Below are positions 6,910 through 14,461 of a stretch of DNA of 26,899 nt, piece by piece; the stretch's first letter is position 1; the number at the start of each line of letters is the position of its first letter. This DNA is from JAKQIM01 sp029557965 (lineage in GTDB: Bacteria > Chloroflexota > Anaerolineae > Anaerolineales > UBA4823). The stretch lies in the NCBI GenBank assembly GCA_035341015.1, contig DAOQUL010000057.1, forward strand, positions 1 through 26,899, given 5' to 3'. The notes below the pieces were generated by a model. That model was given only the letters and a program-made list of their open reading frames with translations. It ran no database searches and was not told the origin of the DNA. The position numbers were made by a program, and so were the translations under genes.

Positions 6910-6958
6910 AAAGAACGAGAGCGGGGCAGTGGATTGCACAGCCCGGCGCTCGTTCTTT
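6910..6958. terminator. Bidirectional terminator between scpA and the exonuclease gene
   Basis: A long stem begins AAAGAACGAG (6910-6919) and closes CTCGTTCTTT (6949-6958), with further GC pairing inside and a loop of about 13 bases. The stem overlaps the scpA stop region. Read on the minus strand it ends in CTTTTTA, and on the plus strand in CTTTAAA. Confidence 0.75.
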
Positions 6959-6972
6959 AAAGGAGAAGCTGC

Positions 6973-7740
6973 TTAATCGGCAGTGATCAGGGTAACCGGG
7001 CAGTGATCCGAGCCCAGCACCTCGTCGTGCACCAATACATCTTGCACGCGTTCCACCAATCCCTCAGAAACCATAAAATAATCCAACCGCCAGCCAATGT
7101 TCCGCGGCCGGGCATTCATGCGATACGTCCACCACGTGTACTGGACACGCTCCGGATACAACTTCCGAAACACGTCCACGAAGCCATGCGCCAGGTAGTG
7201 ATCGATCCAAGCACGCTCCTCTGGCAAGAAGCCAGAAGTGTCCTTGTTTTCTTTCGGGTTGCGCAGGTCAATTTCCTGGTGGGCAGTATTAAAGTCGCCG
7301 CAGATCACAATGCGCTCACCAGAGGCATGTTGTTGGTCACAGATCTCCAGCAGGCGGGCGTAGAAAGCCAGCTTATAATCCACCCGGTCTTGGCCGCGGC
7401 CGCCGTTCGGGAAGTAGATGTTGTACAACAAAAAACCAGGATGCCGGGTACAGACCACCCGTCCCTCAACGTCAAATTCTGGCAGCCCCAACCCAATTTG
7501 AGCTTCCAGGGGAGGCTGGCGCACCAGGGTCAAAACGCCCGAGTAGCCAGGGCGTTCAGCCGGATTCCAATAGGCCTGGTAACCGCTGAACTTCTCCAAC
7601 TGCTCCGCGGTCAGTTGTTCGGGGCGGGCCTTGATCTCTTGCAAGCAGATCACATCCGCTTGTTGAGCATCCAGCCATTCCCAGGCGCCTTTTTCCAAAG
7701 CCGCCCGGATGCCGTTTACGTTCCAGGTCACAATCCTCAT
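6973..7740 (-). CDS. xth: Exodeoxyribonuclease III / AP endonuclease
   Basis: A 255-residue member of the exonuclease III (endonuclease-exonuclease-phosphatase) family, which nicks DNA at abasic sites and trims 3' ends in base excision repair. Key residues are all visible: WNVNGIRAA (N7), LQEIKA (E35), GDFNTAHQEIDL (D149, N151), WRLDYFMVS, and GSDHCPV (D245, H246). Length is normal for the bacterial enzyme. The ATG at 7740 gives the canonical MRIVTWNVNG start. A TTG at 7758 would add six residues and overlap the end of the preceding degV-like gene. The two genes are 10 bp apart and probably form one operon. Confidence 0.95.
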   Translation of the reverse strand: MRIVTWNVNGIRAALEKGAWEWLDAQQADVICLQEIKARPEQLTAEQLEKFSGYQAYWNPAERPGYSGVLTLVRQPPLEAQIGLGLPEFDVEGRVVCTRHPGFLLYNIYFPNGGRGQDRVDYKLAFYARLLEICDQQHASGERIVICGDFNTAHQEIDLRNPKENKDTSGFLPEERAWIDHYLAHGFVDVFRKLYPERVQYTWWTYRMNARPRNIGWRLDYFMVSEGLVERVQDVLVHDEVLGSDHCPVTLITAD

Positions 7741-7750
7741 CAGCCGGCCC

Positions 7751-8614
7751 CTACTCAAGCCCTTCCATCAGCGACATCGGCACAGCCGCTACCCCCACGA
7801 TGCCAGGCCCTGTATGCACGCCCAGTACCGGTGAGATGCGCAGGATCTCCAACTTGCCGACCTGTAATTTCTGTTGTAAAAGTTCAGCCATCCTGTCAGC
7901 CTGTTCGGCAAAGCGCCCGTGCAGCACCGTGATCCACATCGGTGTGGTATTGCCATATAGGTTGACCAGGTGATCGCCAATCGTCTCGATGGCACGCTGG
8001 ATGGTACGTTCTTTGCCCACCGTGCTGTACTTACCATCGCTCTTATCCACATTGATGATCGGCTTGATGCGCAGCAGCATGCCTGCCAGCGCCTGCACGC
8101 GCCCGATCCGCCCACCTCGCGCCAGGTATTCCAGGGTTTCCAGGGTATAGATCAATTCTGTTGAAGCGCGTATCTTGTCCAGGCGCTCCAAGATGAATTC
8201 TCGGCTGCGCCCGGCACGCTCCATCAATGCCGCCGCCAGCACCTGGAAGCGTTCGCCGCCCGAAAGGGTCATTGTATCCACCAAATGAATAAGACTGTTC
8301 GAGACCTGTTCTGCGCCCACGCGGGCTGATTGGATCGTACCACTCAACCCAGAGGAAATATGCACCGATAATACATCTTCGCCCGTTTCAGTCAACTTGC
8401 GATACATTTCAGCGAAGATCCCCGCCGAAGGCTGGGCCGTGGTCGGGATTTGCGGCCGCATGGCTTCCAGGCGATTATAGAAATCATCTGCCGAAATATC
8501 TTCTGAGTTAACTTCACCCTCAGGAAATTGAATGAAAAGCGGGGCAATCGCGATCCCCAGGCGTTGTCGTTCTTCAAGCGGCATATCCGAAGCAGAATCC
8601 GTCAATATTTTCAT
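7751..8614 (-). CDS. DegV-family fatty-acid-binding protein
   Basis: A 287-residue DegV-domain protein. Family members bind one long-chain fatty acid and, in Firmicutes such as Staphylococcus (FakB), hand it to the kinase FakA. The N-terminal TDSASDMP (residues 5-12), PTTAQPS (57-63) and SSGLSGTIQSA (87-97) are the family's lipid-headgroup-binding segments. The C-terminal lobe contains ARGGRIGR and SPVLGVHTGPG. A ribosome-binding site (GGAGAAAGG) lies about 8 bp before the ATG. A TATACT about 45 bp upstream of the start (8663-8658) could be its -10, without a clear -35. No FakA-like kinase is in the window, so a FakB role is inference. Confidence 0.93.
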   Translation of the reverse strand: MKILTDSASDMPLEERQRLGIAIAPLFIQFPEGEVNSEDISADDFYNRLEAMRPQIPTTAQPSAGIFAEMYRKLTETGEDVLSVHISSGLSGTIQSARVGAEQVSNSLIHLVDTMTLSGGERFQVLAAALMERAGRSREFILERLDKIRASTELIYTLETLEYLARGGRIGRVQALAGMLLRIKPIINVDKSDGKYSTVGKERTIQRAIETIGDHLVNLYGNTTPMWITVLHGRFAEQADRMAELLQQKLQVGKLEILRISPVLGVHTGPGIVGVAAVPMSLMEGLE

Positions 8615-8810
8615 GGTTTTTTCCCTTTCTCCAGGAACAGGTAAAATGAATGCTAAAAGTATAACATGTCTCGTCCGATTTATAGGGTGAATTTATCGTC
8701 CCGTGCCGCAGTCCCCAGCCGTAATTACATTCAGCACACTCTGCAACGTTTAGGAGTTATATGTTAAAATCGGGCAGTTGAACGCACTCTGATCAAGAGG
8801 ATTATTTCCC
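8615..8810. promoter_or_regulatory. Divergent intergenic region, degV-like / hisS
   Basis: This 196-bp gap holds the divergent start signals. For hisS, TAAAAT at 8765-8770 is the likely -10 (-35 not convincing), and AAGAGGA at 8795-8801 is the ribosome-binding site. For the degV-like gene, TATACT reads on the minus strand at 8663-8658. I see no T-box or other structured leader before hisS and no small gene. Confidence 0.4.
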
Positions 8811-10088
8811 ATGAAACCAATTATCCAGCCCCTCAAGGGCACTCGCGATTTTTACCCCGAAGTGATGGCCGCCCGCACCTGGCTCTACGGCCTGCTGCGT
8901 GAAGTTGCTGAATCATTCGGCTACCAGGAATACGACGGCCCCTTCTTAGAACCGCTGGCGCTGTACGCCGCCAAGTCGGGCGAAGAGTTGGTCAAAGAAC
9001 AGTCGTTTGTCTTCCCCGATCGCGGCGGCGATATGATCACCCTGCGCCCTGAGCTGACCCCCAGCCTGGCGCGCATGGTCGCTCAGCGCCAACGCCAGTT
9101 GGTCTATCCCTTGCGTTGGTGGTCCTTTGGCCCCTTCTGGCGTTACGAGCGGCCCCAAAAAGGCCGCACGCGCGAGTTCTTTCAGTGGAACGTGGACCTT
9201 CTCGGCATTGACAGCCCCGAGGCAGATGCTGAATTGGTGACCGTGGTAGCCACCTTCTTCCAGAAAGCCGGCCTATCGCCCGCAGAGGTAGTCATCCTGG
9301 TGAACAACCGCCGCCTGCTGGATGCCGAACTGACCGCTGCCGGCGTGCTTGACGAACAAAAACCATCTGTGCTGCGCTGGATCGACCGTCGCGATAAGCT
9401 AAGCCCTGCCGATTGGGAGGCTTACGCCAGCGAGATCGGCCTGCGCGCCGAACAGGTAGAAATGATCAAAACGATGCTTGCCGATACCGAGCTGTGGCGC
9501 AAATCGGATGAGCTGGTGCGCCTCTTTGCCGCAGTCCAGGCCTTGGGCACGGCAGACTATGTCAAATACGATCCCGGTGTCGTGCGCGGCCTGGATTATT
9601 ACACCGGCACCGTCTTCGAAGCCTACGAGATCCGCGGCGATGTGCGGCGCGCCATCCTGGGCGGCGGGCGTTACAACAACCTGCTGGCCGATGTGGGCGG
9701 CGAGCCCTTGCCCGGCGTGGGGTTTGCTATGGGCGATGTTGTGATCACGCTGATCCTTGAAGCGCGCGGGCTCATCCCCCCTTCCGCCAATGCCAACCCA
9801 GCCGATGTGCTGGTGACTGTCTTTGATGCTGGGCTTCAGCCGGCGTCTCTGGCCCTGGCAGCTTCCCTGCGCCAGGCTGGCTTGTGCGTCAACTGCTACC
9901 CTGAGCCCGCCAAGCTGCCCAAACAGTTCAAATACGCCGATCGCCTGGGCATCCGCGTGGCAGCCGTCATCGGCCCCGATGAAGCGGCCAATGGGCAGGT
10001 GACCATTAAAGACCTGGGACAGGGAACCCAACAGACCGTTGACCAGGCAGACGCCGCCGCTCAAATCCGAAAAATATTGTCCCAATAA
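8811..10088 (+). CDS. hisS: Histidyl-tRNA synthetase
   Basis: A 425-residue class II aminoacyl-tRNA synthetase that charges tRNA-His. It opens with the family start KGTRDFYP. It has LRPELTPSLARM (about 78-89) and motif 2, WWSFGPFWRYERPQKGRTREFFQWNVD (103-129). The histidine-specific RGLDYYTGTVFEAY begins at about residue 259. Motif 3 is in LPGVGFAMGDVVI. The last 90 residues are an anticodon-binding domain (ADVLVTVFDAG ... AAVIGPDEAANGQVTIKDL), so this is the full synthetase, not the HisZ paralogue. The gene appears monocistronic, with hairpins after its stop and a convergent neighbour. Confidence 0.96.
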   Translation: MKPIIQPLKGTRDFYPEVMAARTWLYGLLREVAESFGYQEYDGPFLEPLALYAAKSGEELVKEQSFVFPDRGGDMITLRPELTPSLARMVAQRQRQLVYPLRWWSFGPFWRYERPQKGRTREFFQWNVDLLGIDSPEADAELVTVVATFFQKAGLSPAEVVILVNNRRLLDAELTAAGVLDEQKPSVLRWIDRRDKLSPADWEAYASEIGLRAEQVEMIKTMLADTELWRKSDELVRLFAAVQALGTADYVKYDPGVVRGLDYYTGTVFEAYEIRGDVRRAILGGGRYNNLLADVGGEPLPGVGFAMGDVVITLILEARGLIPPSANANPADVLVTVFDAGLQPASLALAASLRQAGLCVNCYPEPAKLPKQFKYADRLGIRVAAVIGPDEAANGQVTIKDLGQGTQQTVDQADAAAQIRKILSQ

Positions 10089-10101
10089 CCTGCTGTCTGA
10101 G

Positions 10102-10119
10102 CGGTTCGCGAACGAACCG
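10102..10119 (+). terminator. Hairpin downstream of hisS
   Basis: A perfect 7-bp stem (CGGTTCG / CGAACCG) with a CGAA tetraloop starts 14 bp after the hisS stop. There is no T-run, so it may terminate weakly or only stabilise the 3' end. Confidence 0.45.
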
Positions 10120-10136
10120 GCATAGCACAAATAACA

Positions 10137-10192
10137 AGCGAGATGCCAGCAAACTAAAGCTGTACGGTACAGCCCAGGCCTGGCATCTCGCT
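10137..10192. terminator. 13-bp inverted repeat at the hisS / epimerase convergence
   Basis: AGCGAGATGCCAG (10137-10149) pairs perfectly with CTGGCATCTCGCT (10180-10192). The distal arm lies inside the 3' end of the minus-strand gene. Read on the minus strand the stem is followed by TGTTATTTG, so termination in that direction is more plausible. A second near-palindrome (10159-10173) lies in the loop. Confidence 0.5.
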
Positions 10193-11215
10193 GCTCACCA
10201 AGCAGCCATCCTCCAGCCAGAACCCTGCCACCGTAGGATCGCCCACCAGGTCCAGGTGCCCATCCAGGTCACCGTATTTCACATTTGGGCTGCTCAAGGC
10301 AAAACTCAATCCAGCCGCGGTCAGTAAACCCGGCTCAATCAAGCAGCCAGCCAGTGTGAAGAGATTGGCCGCACGGGCGATGGCATCCACCTGCCGGGCA
10401 CAGCGCAGCCCACCGCAAGACGAAACCTTGACACTTAACCCCGAGGCTGCCCTGGAAGATGCCAGTTCTAAGGCTGAGGCCAGGCCCACCACGCTCTGAT
10501 CCGCCAGCACTGGCAGCGGGCTGTTCACCGTCACCTGGCGTAAACTATCCAGGTCGCCAGGCCGGGTTGGCTGCTCCAACATCTCGAGTTTTCCGCGCAG
10601 TGCGCGCGCCACATCCAGGGCCTGCCGCACATCATACCCCCCGTCCACATCCAAACGGATAGCAAGCGAAGGCAGCGCGCGGTGGATTGCCTTGATCCGG
10701 CGCACATCATCTTCGGGATCAAGCCCACCCTTTACCTTTAGCAAACGGAAACCCTGCCGGGCCCTCTCCTCAGCCATCTCTACGCTCTCGGCTTCTGACG
10801 CCAGCGGGATCGTCACCGAGGTAGGAATTCGGTTGCGGTATCCGCCCAACAAGCGATACAAAGGCATATCCGCCAGCAAGCCCAGTAGATCGTGAAAAGC
10901 CAGGTCATAGGCGCACAAGGCTGCCGGCGCGTTCCCAACCACCTGGCTGAGACGGTCCAGCGAATATTCCACCTGCGTCGGGTGCAGGTCAGGCACCAGG
11001 TCGGCGCAAGCCTGGCAGGCCCGCACCACATCCTTGGGTTTTGCACCGGTCAGGTCAGGGTGGGCCACCGTGCATCCCCATGCATTCTGCCCCTGGCGCG
11101 TTTCCATGCGCACAAACACGGCTACCACCTGGTGGATCTCTGGGATGTGCGCCATGCGCACCGGCTTCTTTAGCTTTAGCTCAACGGGCGTTACTTCAAC
11201 CTTGGTGATCTGCAT
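10154..11215 (-). CDS. Enolase-superfamily enzyme (muconate lactonizing / dipeptide epimerase-like)
   Basis: A 353-residue enolase-superfamily protein, which would abstract the alpha-proton of a carboxylate substrate using Mg2+. The N-terminal capping domain is followed by a TIM barrel with the KxK pair (LLKVKGG, K160/K162). The metal ligands are D189 (IRLDVDGGY), E214 (LEQP) and D239 (LADQS), and the second-side lysine is K263 (SVKVSSCGG). The C-terminal YGDLDGHLDL and PGLGCTVQL match the MLE/L-Ala-D/L-Glu epimerase/N-acylamino acid racemase group. The usual D-E-S motif reads D-Q-S. Reaction specificity cannot be set from sequence; peptidoglycan-dipeptide epimerase, OSBS or racemase are all possible. 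GGAGGT and a TATAAT (11244-11239) precede the ATG. Confidence 0.85.
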   Translation of the reverse strand: MQITKVEVTPVELKLKKPVRMAHIPEIHQVVAVFVRMETRQGQNAWGCTVAHPDLTGAKPKDVVRACQACADLVPDLHPTQVEYSLDRLSQVVGNAPAALCAYDLAFHDLLGLLADMPLYRLLGGYRNRIPTSVTIPLASEAESVEMAEERARQGFRLLKVKGGLDPEDDVRRIKAIHRALPSLAIRLDVDGGYDVRQALDVARALRGKLEMLEQPTRPGDLDSLRQVTVNSPLPVLADQSVVGLASALELASSRAASGLSVKVSSCGGLRCARQVDAIARAANLFTLAGCLIEPGLLTAAGLSFALSSPNVKYGDLDGHLDLVGDPTVAGFWLEDGCLVSSEMPGLGCTVQL

Positions 11216-11238
11216 TGCCTGGCACCTCCGGTAACCAG

Positions 11239-11244
11239 ATTATA
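11239..11244 (-). promoter_or_regulatory. -10 box of the epimerase-like gene
   Basis: A perfect TATAAT on the minus strand, with a weak TTGCGC (11268-11263) 18 bp upstream. The ribosome-binding site GGAGGT lies between it and the ATG at 11215. Confidence 0.5.
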
Positions 11245-11314
11245 CCGAATTACCAAAGAGCCGCGCAAGGTGACTTTTTTTAGATCGATCAGCACGTTCA
11301 AGGTAAGCCTGGTG

Positions 11315-11320
11315 TATAAT
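11315..11320 (+). promoter_or_regulatory. -10 box of the addB-addA operon
   Basis: A perfect TATAAT with no clear -35. The predicted start near 11327 leaves about 70 nt before the GTG of addB. That stretch contains a 22-codon reading frame. Confidence 0.45.
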
Positions 11321-11337
11321 GCGGTCACGACCCCGGC

Positions 11338-11406
11338 ATGTACATCGCCCAATTCTCGGGGGAAGTGCCATGCAGCCCAGATAAGAAGCTGTCAAGTGCC
11401 CGTTGA
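11338..11406 (+). CDS. Possible 22-residue leader peptide upstream of addB
   Basis: An ATG about 11 nt after the predicted transcription start opens a 22-codon frame (MYIAQFSGEVPCSPDKKLSS then AR). It ends in TGA 11 bp past the GTG start of addB, so it could couple translation to addB. It has no ribosome-binding site and no known relative that I recognise; it could be chance. Confidence 0.2.
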   Translation: MYIAQFSGEVPCSPDKKLSSAR

Positions 11407-14400
11407 ACTTTTGATCTCTACCCCAGCTAGCGGAAAAACGGATGCCTGCATCCAGCGCATTCGCACTTTGCTGTTAAACCAACCCTTCACCCCCGTGCGT
11501 GTCGTACTGCCCGACCGCCTGCAAACGGCATCCTTTCGCCGCCGCCTGGCCGAAGCCGGCGGGGCGATTGGCATGCAGATCGGCACCTTTGGCGATCTGT
11601 ATCGCGAGTTGCTAGAAATGACCGGGCGCGCCATTCCCGTGGCTTCTCCACCCATGCTGCACCGTTTGGTGCAGGCCGCGGTAGAACAGGTCCACGCCGC
11701 AGGCGATCTTCAGCATTATGCCGGCCTGCGCCAAACACCGGGGTTTTCGCTGGCCTTGCGCGATATATTCGCTGAACTCAAACGGGCCCTGGTTTATCCC
11801 GAAACCTTCCTTGAACGCGCTGCTTCAGGCAACCCAGCGCAACAAGAGTTGGCTCGCCTGTACCAGGCTTACCAAGCCAGGCTTCAGGCCCTGGGATGGG
11901 CCGACCCCGAAGGATTGAGCTGGCTGGCAGTGGAAGCGCTGCAAAACAACCCCGGGCTGGTCAGCGAAATACGCCTGTTGGTGGTAGATGGTTTCGATTC
12001 TTTCAACAACGCCCAATGCCAGGCACTGCGCCTGCTTGCACCCACCGTGCCCGATATCCTGATCACCCTGCCCGGCGAGCCATCTTTTCACCGCTCCGTC
12101 CATCGCCGCTCTGAGGCGGCCTACCAGGCCTTATCATCCAGCCTGCCGCTGACCGTGCGTCATTCCTCCGGGTCGCCGCATTTGCCCCGCCCGCTTCAGC
12201 AGCTAGAAGCCTCTCTATTTGAGCCAGGCGTCATCCCACTGGCCCCGGCAGATTCGATTCACATGATTGAGGCCCGTTCGCCCGCAGAGGAAGCCCGCGA
12301 AGCCCTGCGCTGGCTAAAGGCGCGCCTGGTGCGCGACAAAGTCCAGCCGCAAGCTTGCGCTATCATCACTCCAGACCCCGATCAATACCATCCTTACCTG
12401 CGCCAGGCGGCGGCCGAGTTTGGTTTGCCGCTGCGCTTCACCCAGTGTCCGGCATTAGCCCAATCACCGGCAATATCCGTTTTGCTTGACCTGCTAAACC
12501 TGGCGGTATTGAATTATCCTCGCCGCCTGCTCCTGGATACCCTCCGTTCCCCCTACTTCGATCTTTCGGCTTACGGCCTAACCTACCACAATGCCGACGT
12601 ACTGGACGAGGTCAGCCGAAAAGGCCAGGTGATCGAAGGGCGCGAGCAATGGGATGATATCTTCAACCGCCTGGCACAATCCCAACCCCCATCCCTGCCG
12701 ATCGACGAGGAAGAAATCCAGTCGCCTGTCTTGCCGTATGGCGAACAGGTAACACCGCTGCGCCAGGCATTGAACCGCTTCTTTGACCGCTTGGCTCCCC
12801 CCTGGCCGTCTGCATCTCTAGAAAATTGGATCCATTGGCTGGAAGATCTACTGGATGCCTGGCGCTATTATCACCAGGGTGCAAGCGAAAACGACCAGGC
12901 CGCCTTCGACCAACTACGCCAGGTCTTGCGCGCCCTGGTGCTAGGAGAAGCAGTCATCGGTGTACAAGAGCTCAGTTACAACCAATTCTGCGTCCAACTG
13001 CAAGGCGCGCTGGAAGGCAGCGGCATTCAAGAAACAACACCCGGCAATCAGCCATCTATCCTGGTGCTGCGCATGATTGAAGGGCGCGGCTTACGCTTTC
13101 GCGCTGTGGCCATCCTTGGTCTATCCGAGGGCATCTTTCCGGCAGTTGAAAATTCCGATCCCTTCCTGGATGAAGATTTGCGCCTGTCCTTGGGGCTCGA
13201 GTCGCGTTTACAACGCCAACAACCCAGCCTGTTCTACCAGGCCATCACCCGCTCAGACCAATTCATCCTGTTTACACGCCCTTACCTGGCAGATGACGGG
13301 GAAAAGTGGGAACCATCCCCTTACTGGAAAGCCGTCTTATCGCTGCTGCCCGAGCACAGCGAACAGGTCATCCGCCCAGATGACTTACGGGCCTTGAACG
13401 ACGCCGCTTCGCCAGAAGAAGCCTTGTTCTGGGCCGTACGCCAGCATCGCCTTCCCCGCAGCTTTGCCGACCTGCTGCCGCGCTGGGAATACCTGCGCCA
13501 CGCCCACAACGTTCTCGCCGCCCGGCAAGCCGAACAGCCAGCCGGACCCTACGAGGGCTCTGCTGAACCGCTGGCAAGCCTGACCCAGGCCCGCTATGGC
13601 GCGCAGCACGTCTGGAGCGTCTCGCGCCTGGAGCCTTACGGCGTTTGCCCGCACCAATTTTTCGTCAGAACAGCCCTGGAATTGGAAGCCCGCATTCCTC
13701 CCCAACCAGGCCTGGATGCTGCCCAGCTTGGCACCCTCCTGCATGCTATCCTCGAGCAGGTCTACGCCGCCGCCGAAGACCCCACCGACCTCCAGGCCGT
13801 GCTAGCAGCCCTGCCGGGCACCGCCTGCCAGCTATTTGAGCGCGCTCCCCTGGATCTCTGCTTCCGGCCCTCGCTCCTCTGGCAGAAAGAGCAAGAACAA
13901 CTCATTCTGGCGTTAGAGAATACCATCCGGTGTCTGGCCGAAGAGGATGCTGACGCCGGTTGGCGGCCGGTCGCTTATGAACAGTCCTTCGGCCGCAGCG
14001 GCGCCGCCCCCCTGGCAGTTCACACCGGCAGTCAGACAATTCTCCTGCACGGCATGATAGACCGCATCGACCGCGATCCTGCCGGGCGGGTGCGCATCAT
14101 CGACTACAAAACCGGCAGCAGTCACCTATCAAAGCAAGACCTGCTCCTCGGTTACCGCTTGCAGCTTCCTCTATATGCCCTGGCTGCCCAAGAAGTAGTG
14201 AATCTTGGCCGGGTAACCGAGGGGTTCTATTGGGCCTTATTGAAGGGAGAAGCCGGCGCGCTCAAGCTGAGCACCTTCAACCGCGCCGATGATATAGGCC
14301 CTCAGGCCGCCATCGACACAGCCAAAGAGCATTTGGAACACATCGTTTCCGGCATTCGTCGCGCCCACTTCCCGCCCATTCCACCTAAGGGAGGCTGTCC

Positions 14401-14458
14401 TTCTTACTGCCCTGCCAGCGCCTGGTGCTGGCGTTTTACGCCAGGATGGGGAGGCTGA
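11396..14458 (+). CDS. addB: AddB-like subunit: helicase-fold and Fe-S PD-(D/E)XK nuclease
   Basis: About 1020 residues from GTG 11396. An upstream extension in this frame to 11270 would begin before the predicted promoter and has no family-like sequence. AddB pairs with AddA to process double-strand DNA ends for RecA loading. The N-terminus has a Walker-A-like STPASGKT (8-15). A mid-region IEGRGLRFRAVAILGLSEGIFP (about 561-582) resembles the UvrD-fold motif V area. The C-terminal nuclease has GTLLHAILE, MIDRIDRD and IIDYKTG (D903, K905). Four cysteines, C751 (GVCPHQFF) and C1001/C1005/C1011 at the end, match the AddB iron-sulphur cluster, though the tail is CX3CX5C rather than CX2CX5C. The addA gene follows after 3 bp. 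Confidence 0.85.
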   Translation: MPVELLISTPASGKTDACIQRIRTLLLNQPFTPVRVVLPDRLQTASFRRRLAEAGGAIGMQIGTFGDLYRELLEMTGRAIPVASPPMLHRLVQAAVEQVHAAGDLQHYAGLRQTPGFSLALRDIFAELKRALVYPETFLERAASGNPAQQELARLYQAYQARLQALGWADPEGLSWLAVEALQNNPGLVSEIRLLVVDGFDSFNNAQCQALRLLAPTVPDILITLPGEPSFHRSVHRRSEAAYQALSSSLPLTVRHSSGSPHLPRPLQQLEASLFEPGVIPLAPADSIHMIEARSPAEEAREALRWLKARLVRDKVQPQACAIITPDPDQYHPYLRQAAAEFGLPLRFTQCPALAQSPAISVLLDLLNLAVLNYPRRLLLDTLRSPYFDLSAYGLTYHNADVLDEVSRKGQVIEGREQWDDIFNRLAQSQPPSLPIDEEEIQSPVLPYGEQVTPLRQALNRFFDRLAPPWPSASLENWIHWLEDLLDAWRYYHQGASENDQAAFDQLRQVLRALVLGEAVIGVQELSYNQFCVQLQGALEGSGIQETTPGNQPSILVLRMIEGRGLRFRAVAILGLSEGIFPAVENSDPFLDEDLRLSLGLESRLQRQQPSLFYQAITRSDQFILFTRPYLADDGEKWEPSPYWKAVLSLLPEHSEQVIRPDDLRALNDAASPEEALFWAVRQHRLPRSFADLLPRWEYLRHAHNVLAARQAEQPAGPYEGSAEPLASLTQARYGAQHVWSVSRLEPYGVCPHQFFVRTALELEARIPPQPGLDAAQLGTLLHAILEQVYAAAEDPTDLQAVLAALPGTACQLFERAPLDLCFRPSLLWQKEQEQLILALENTIRCLAEEDADAGWRPVAYEQSFGRSGAAPLAVHTGSQTILLHGMIDRIDRDPAGRVRIIDYKTGSSHLSKQDLLLGYRLQLPLYALAAQEVVNLGRVTEGFYWALLKGEAGALKLSTFNRADDIGPQAAIDTAKEHLEHIVSGIRRAHFPPIPPKGGCPSYCPASAWCWRFTPGWGG

Positions 14459-14461
14459 TCA

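Noticed and set aside
7003..7932. A 309-codon plus-strand frame across the exonuclease III and DegV genes
   Set aside because: It spans two well-supported minus-strand genes and has no domain-like content.
8811..10088. HisZ (regulatory paralogue) instead of HisS
   Set aside because: The catalytic motifs, RGLDYYTGTVFE and a C-terminal anticodon-binding domain are all present.
10159..10173. Near-palindrome GCTGTACGGTACAGC as an operator
   Set aside because: It lies at the last codons of the epimerase-like gene, far from any promoter; more likely part of the 3'-end structure or chance.
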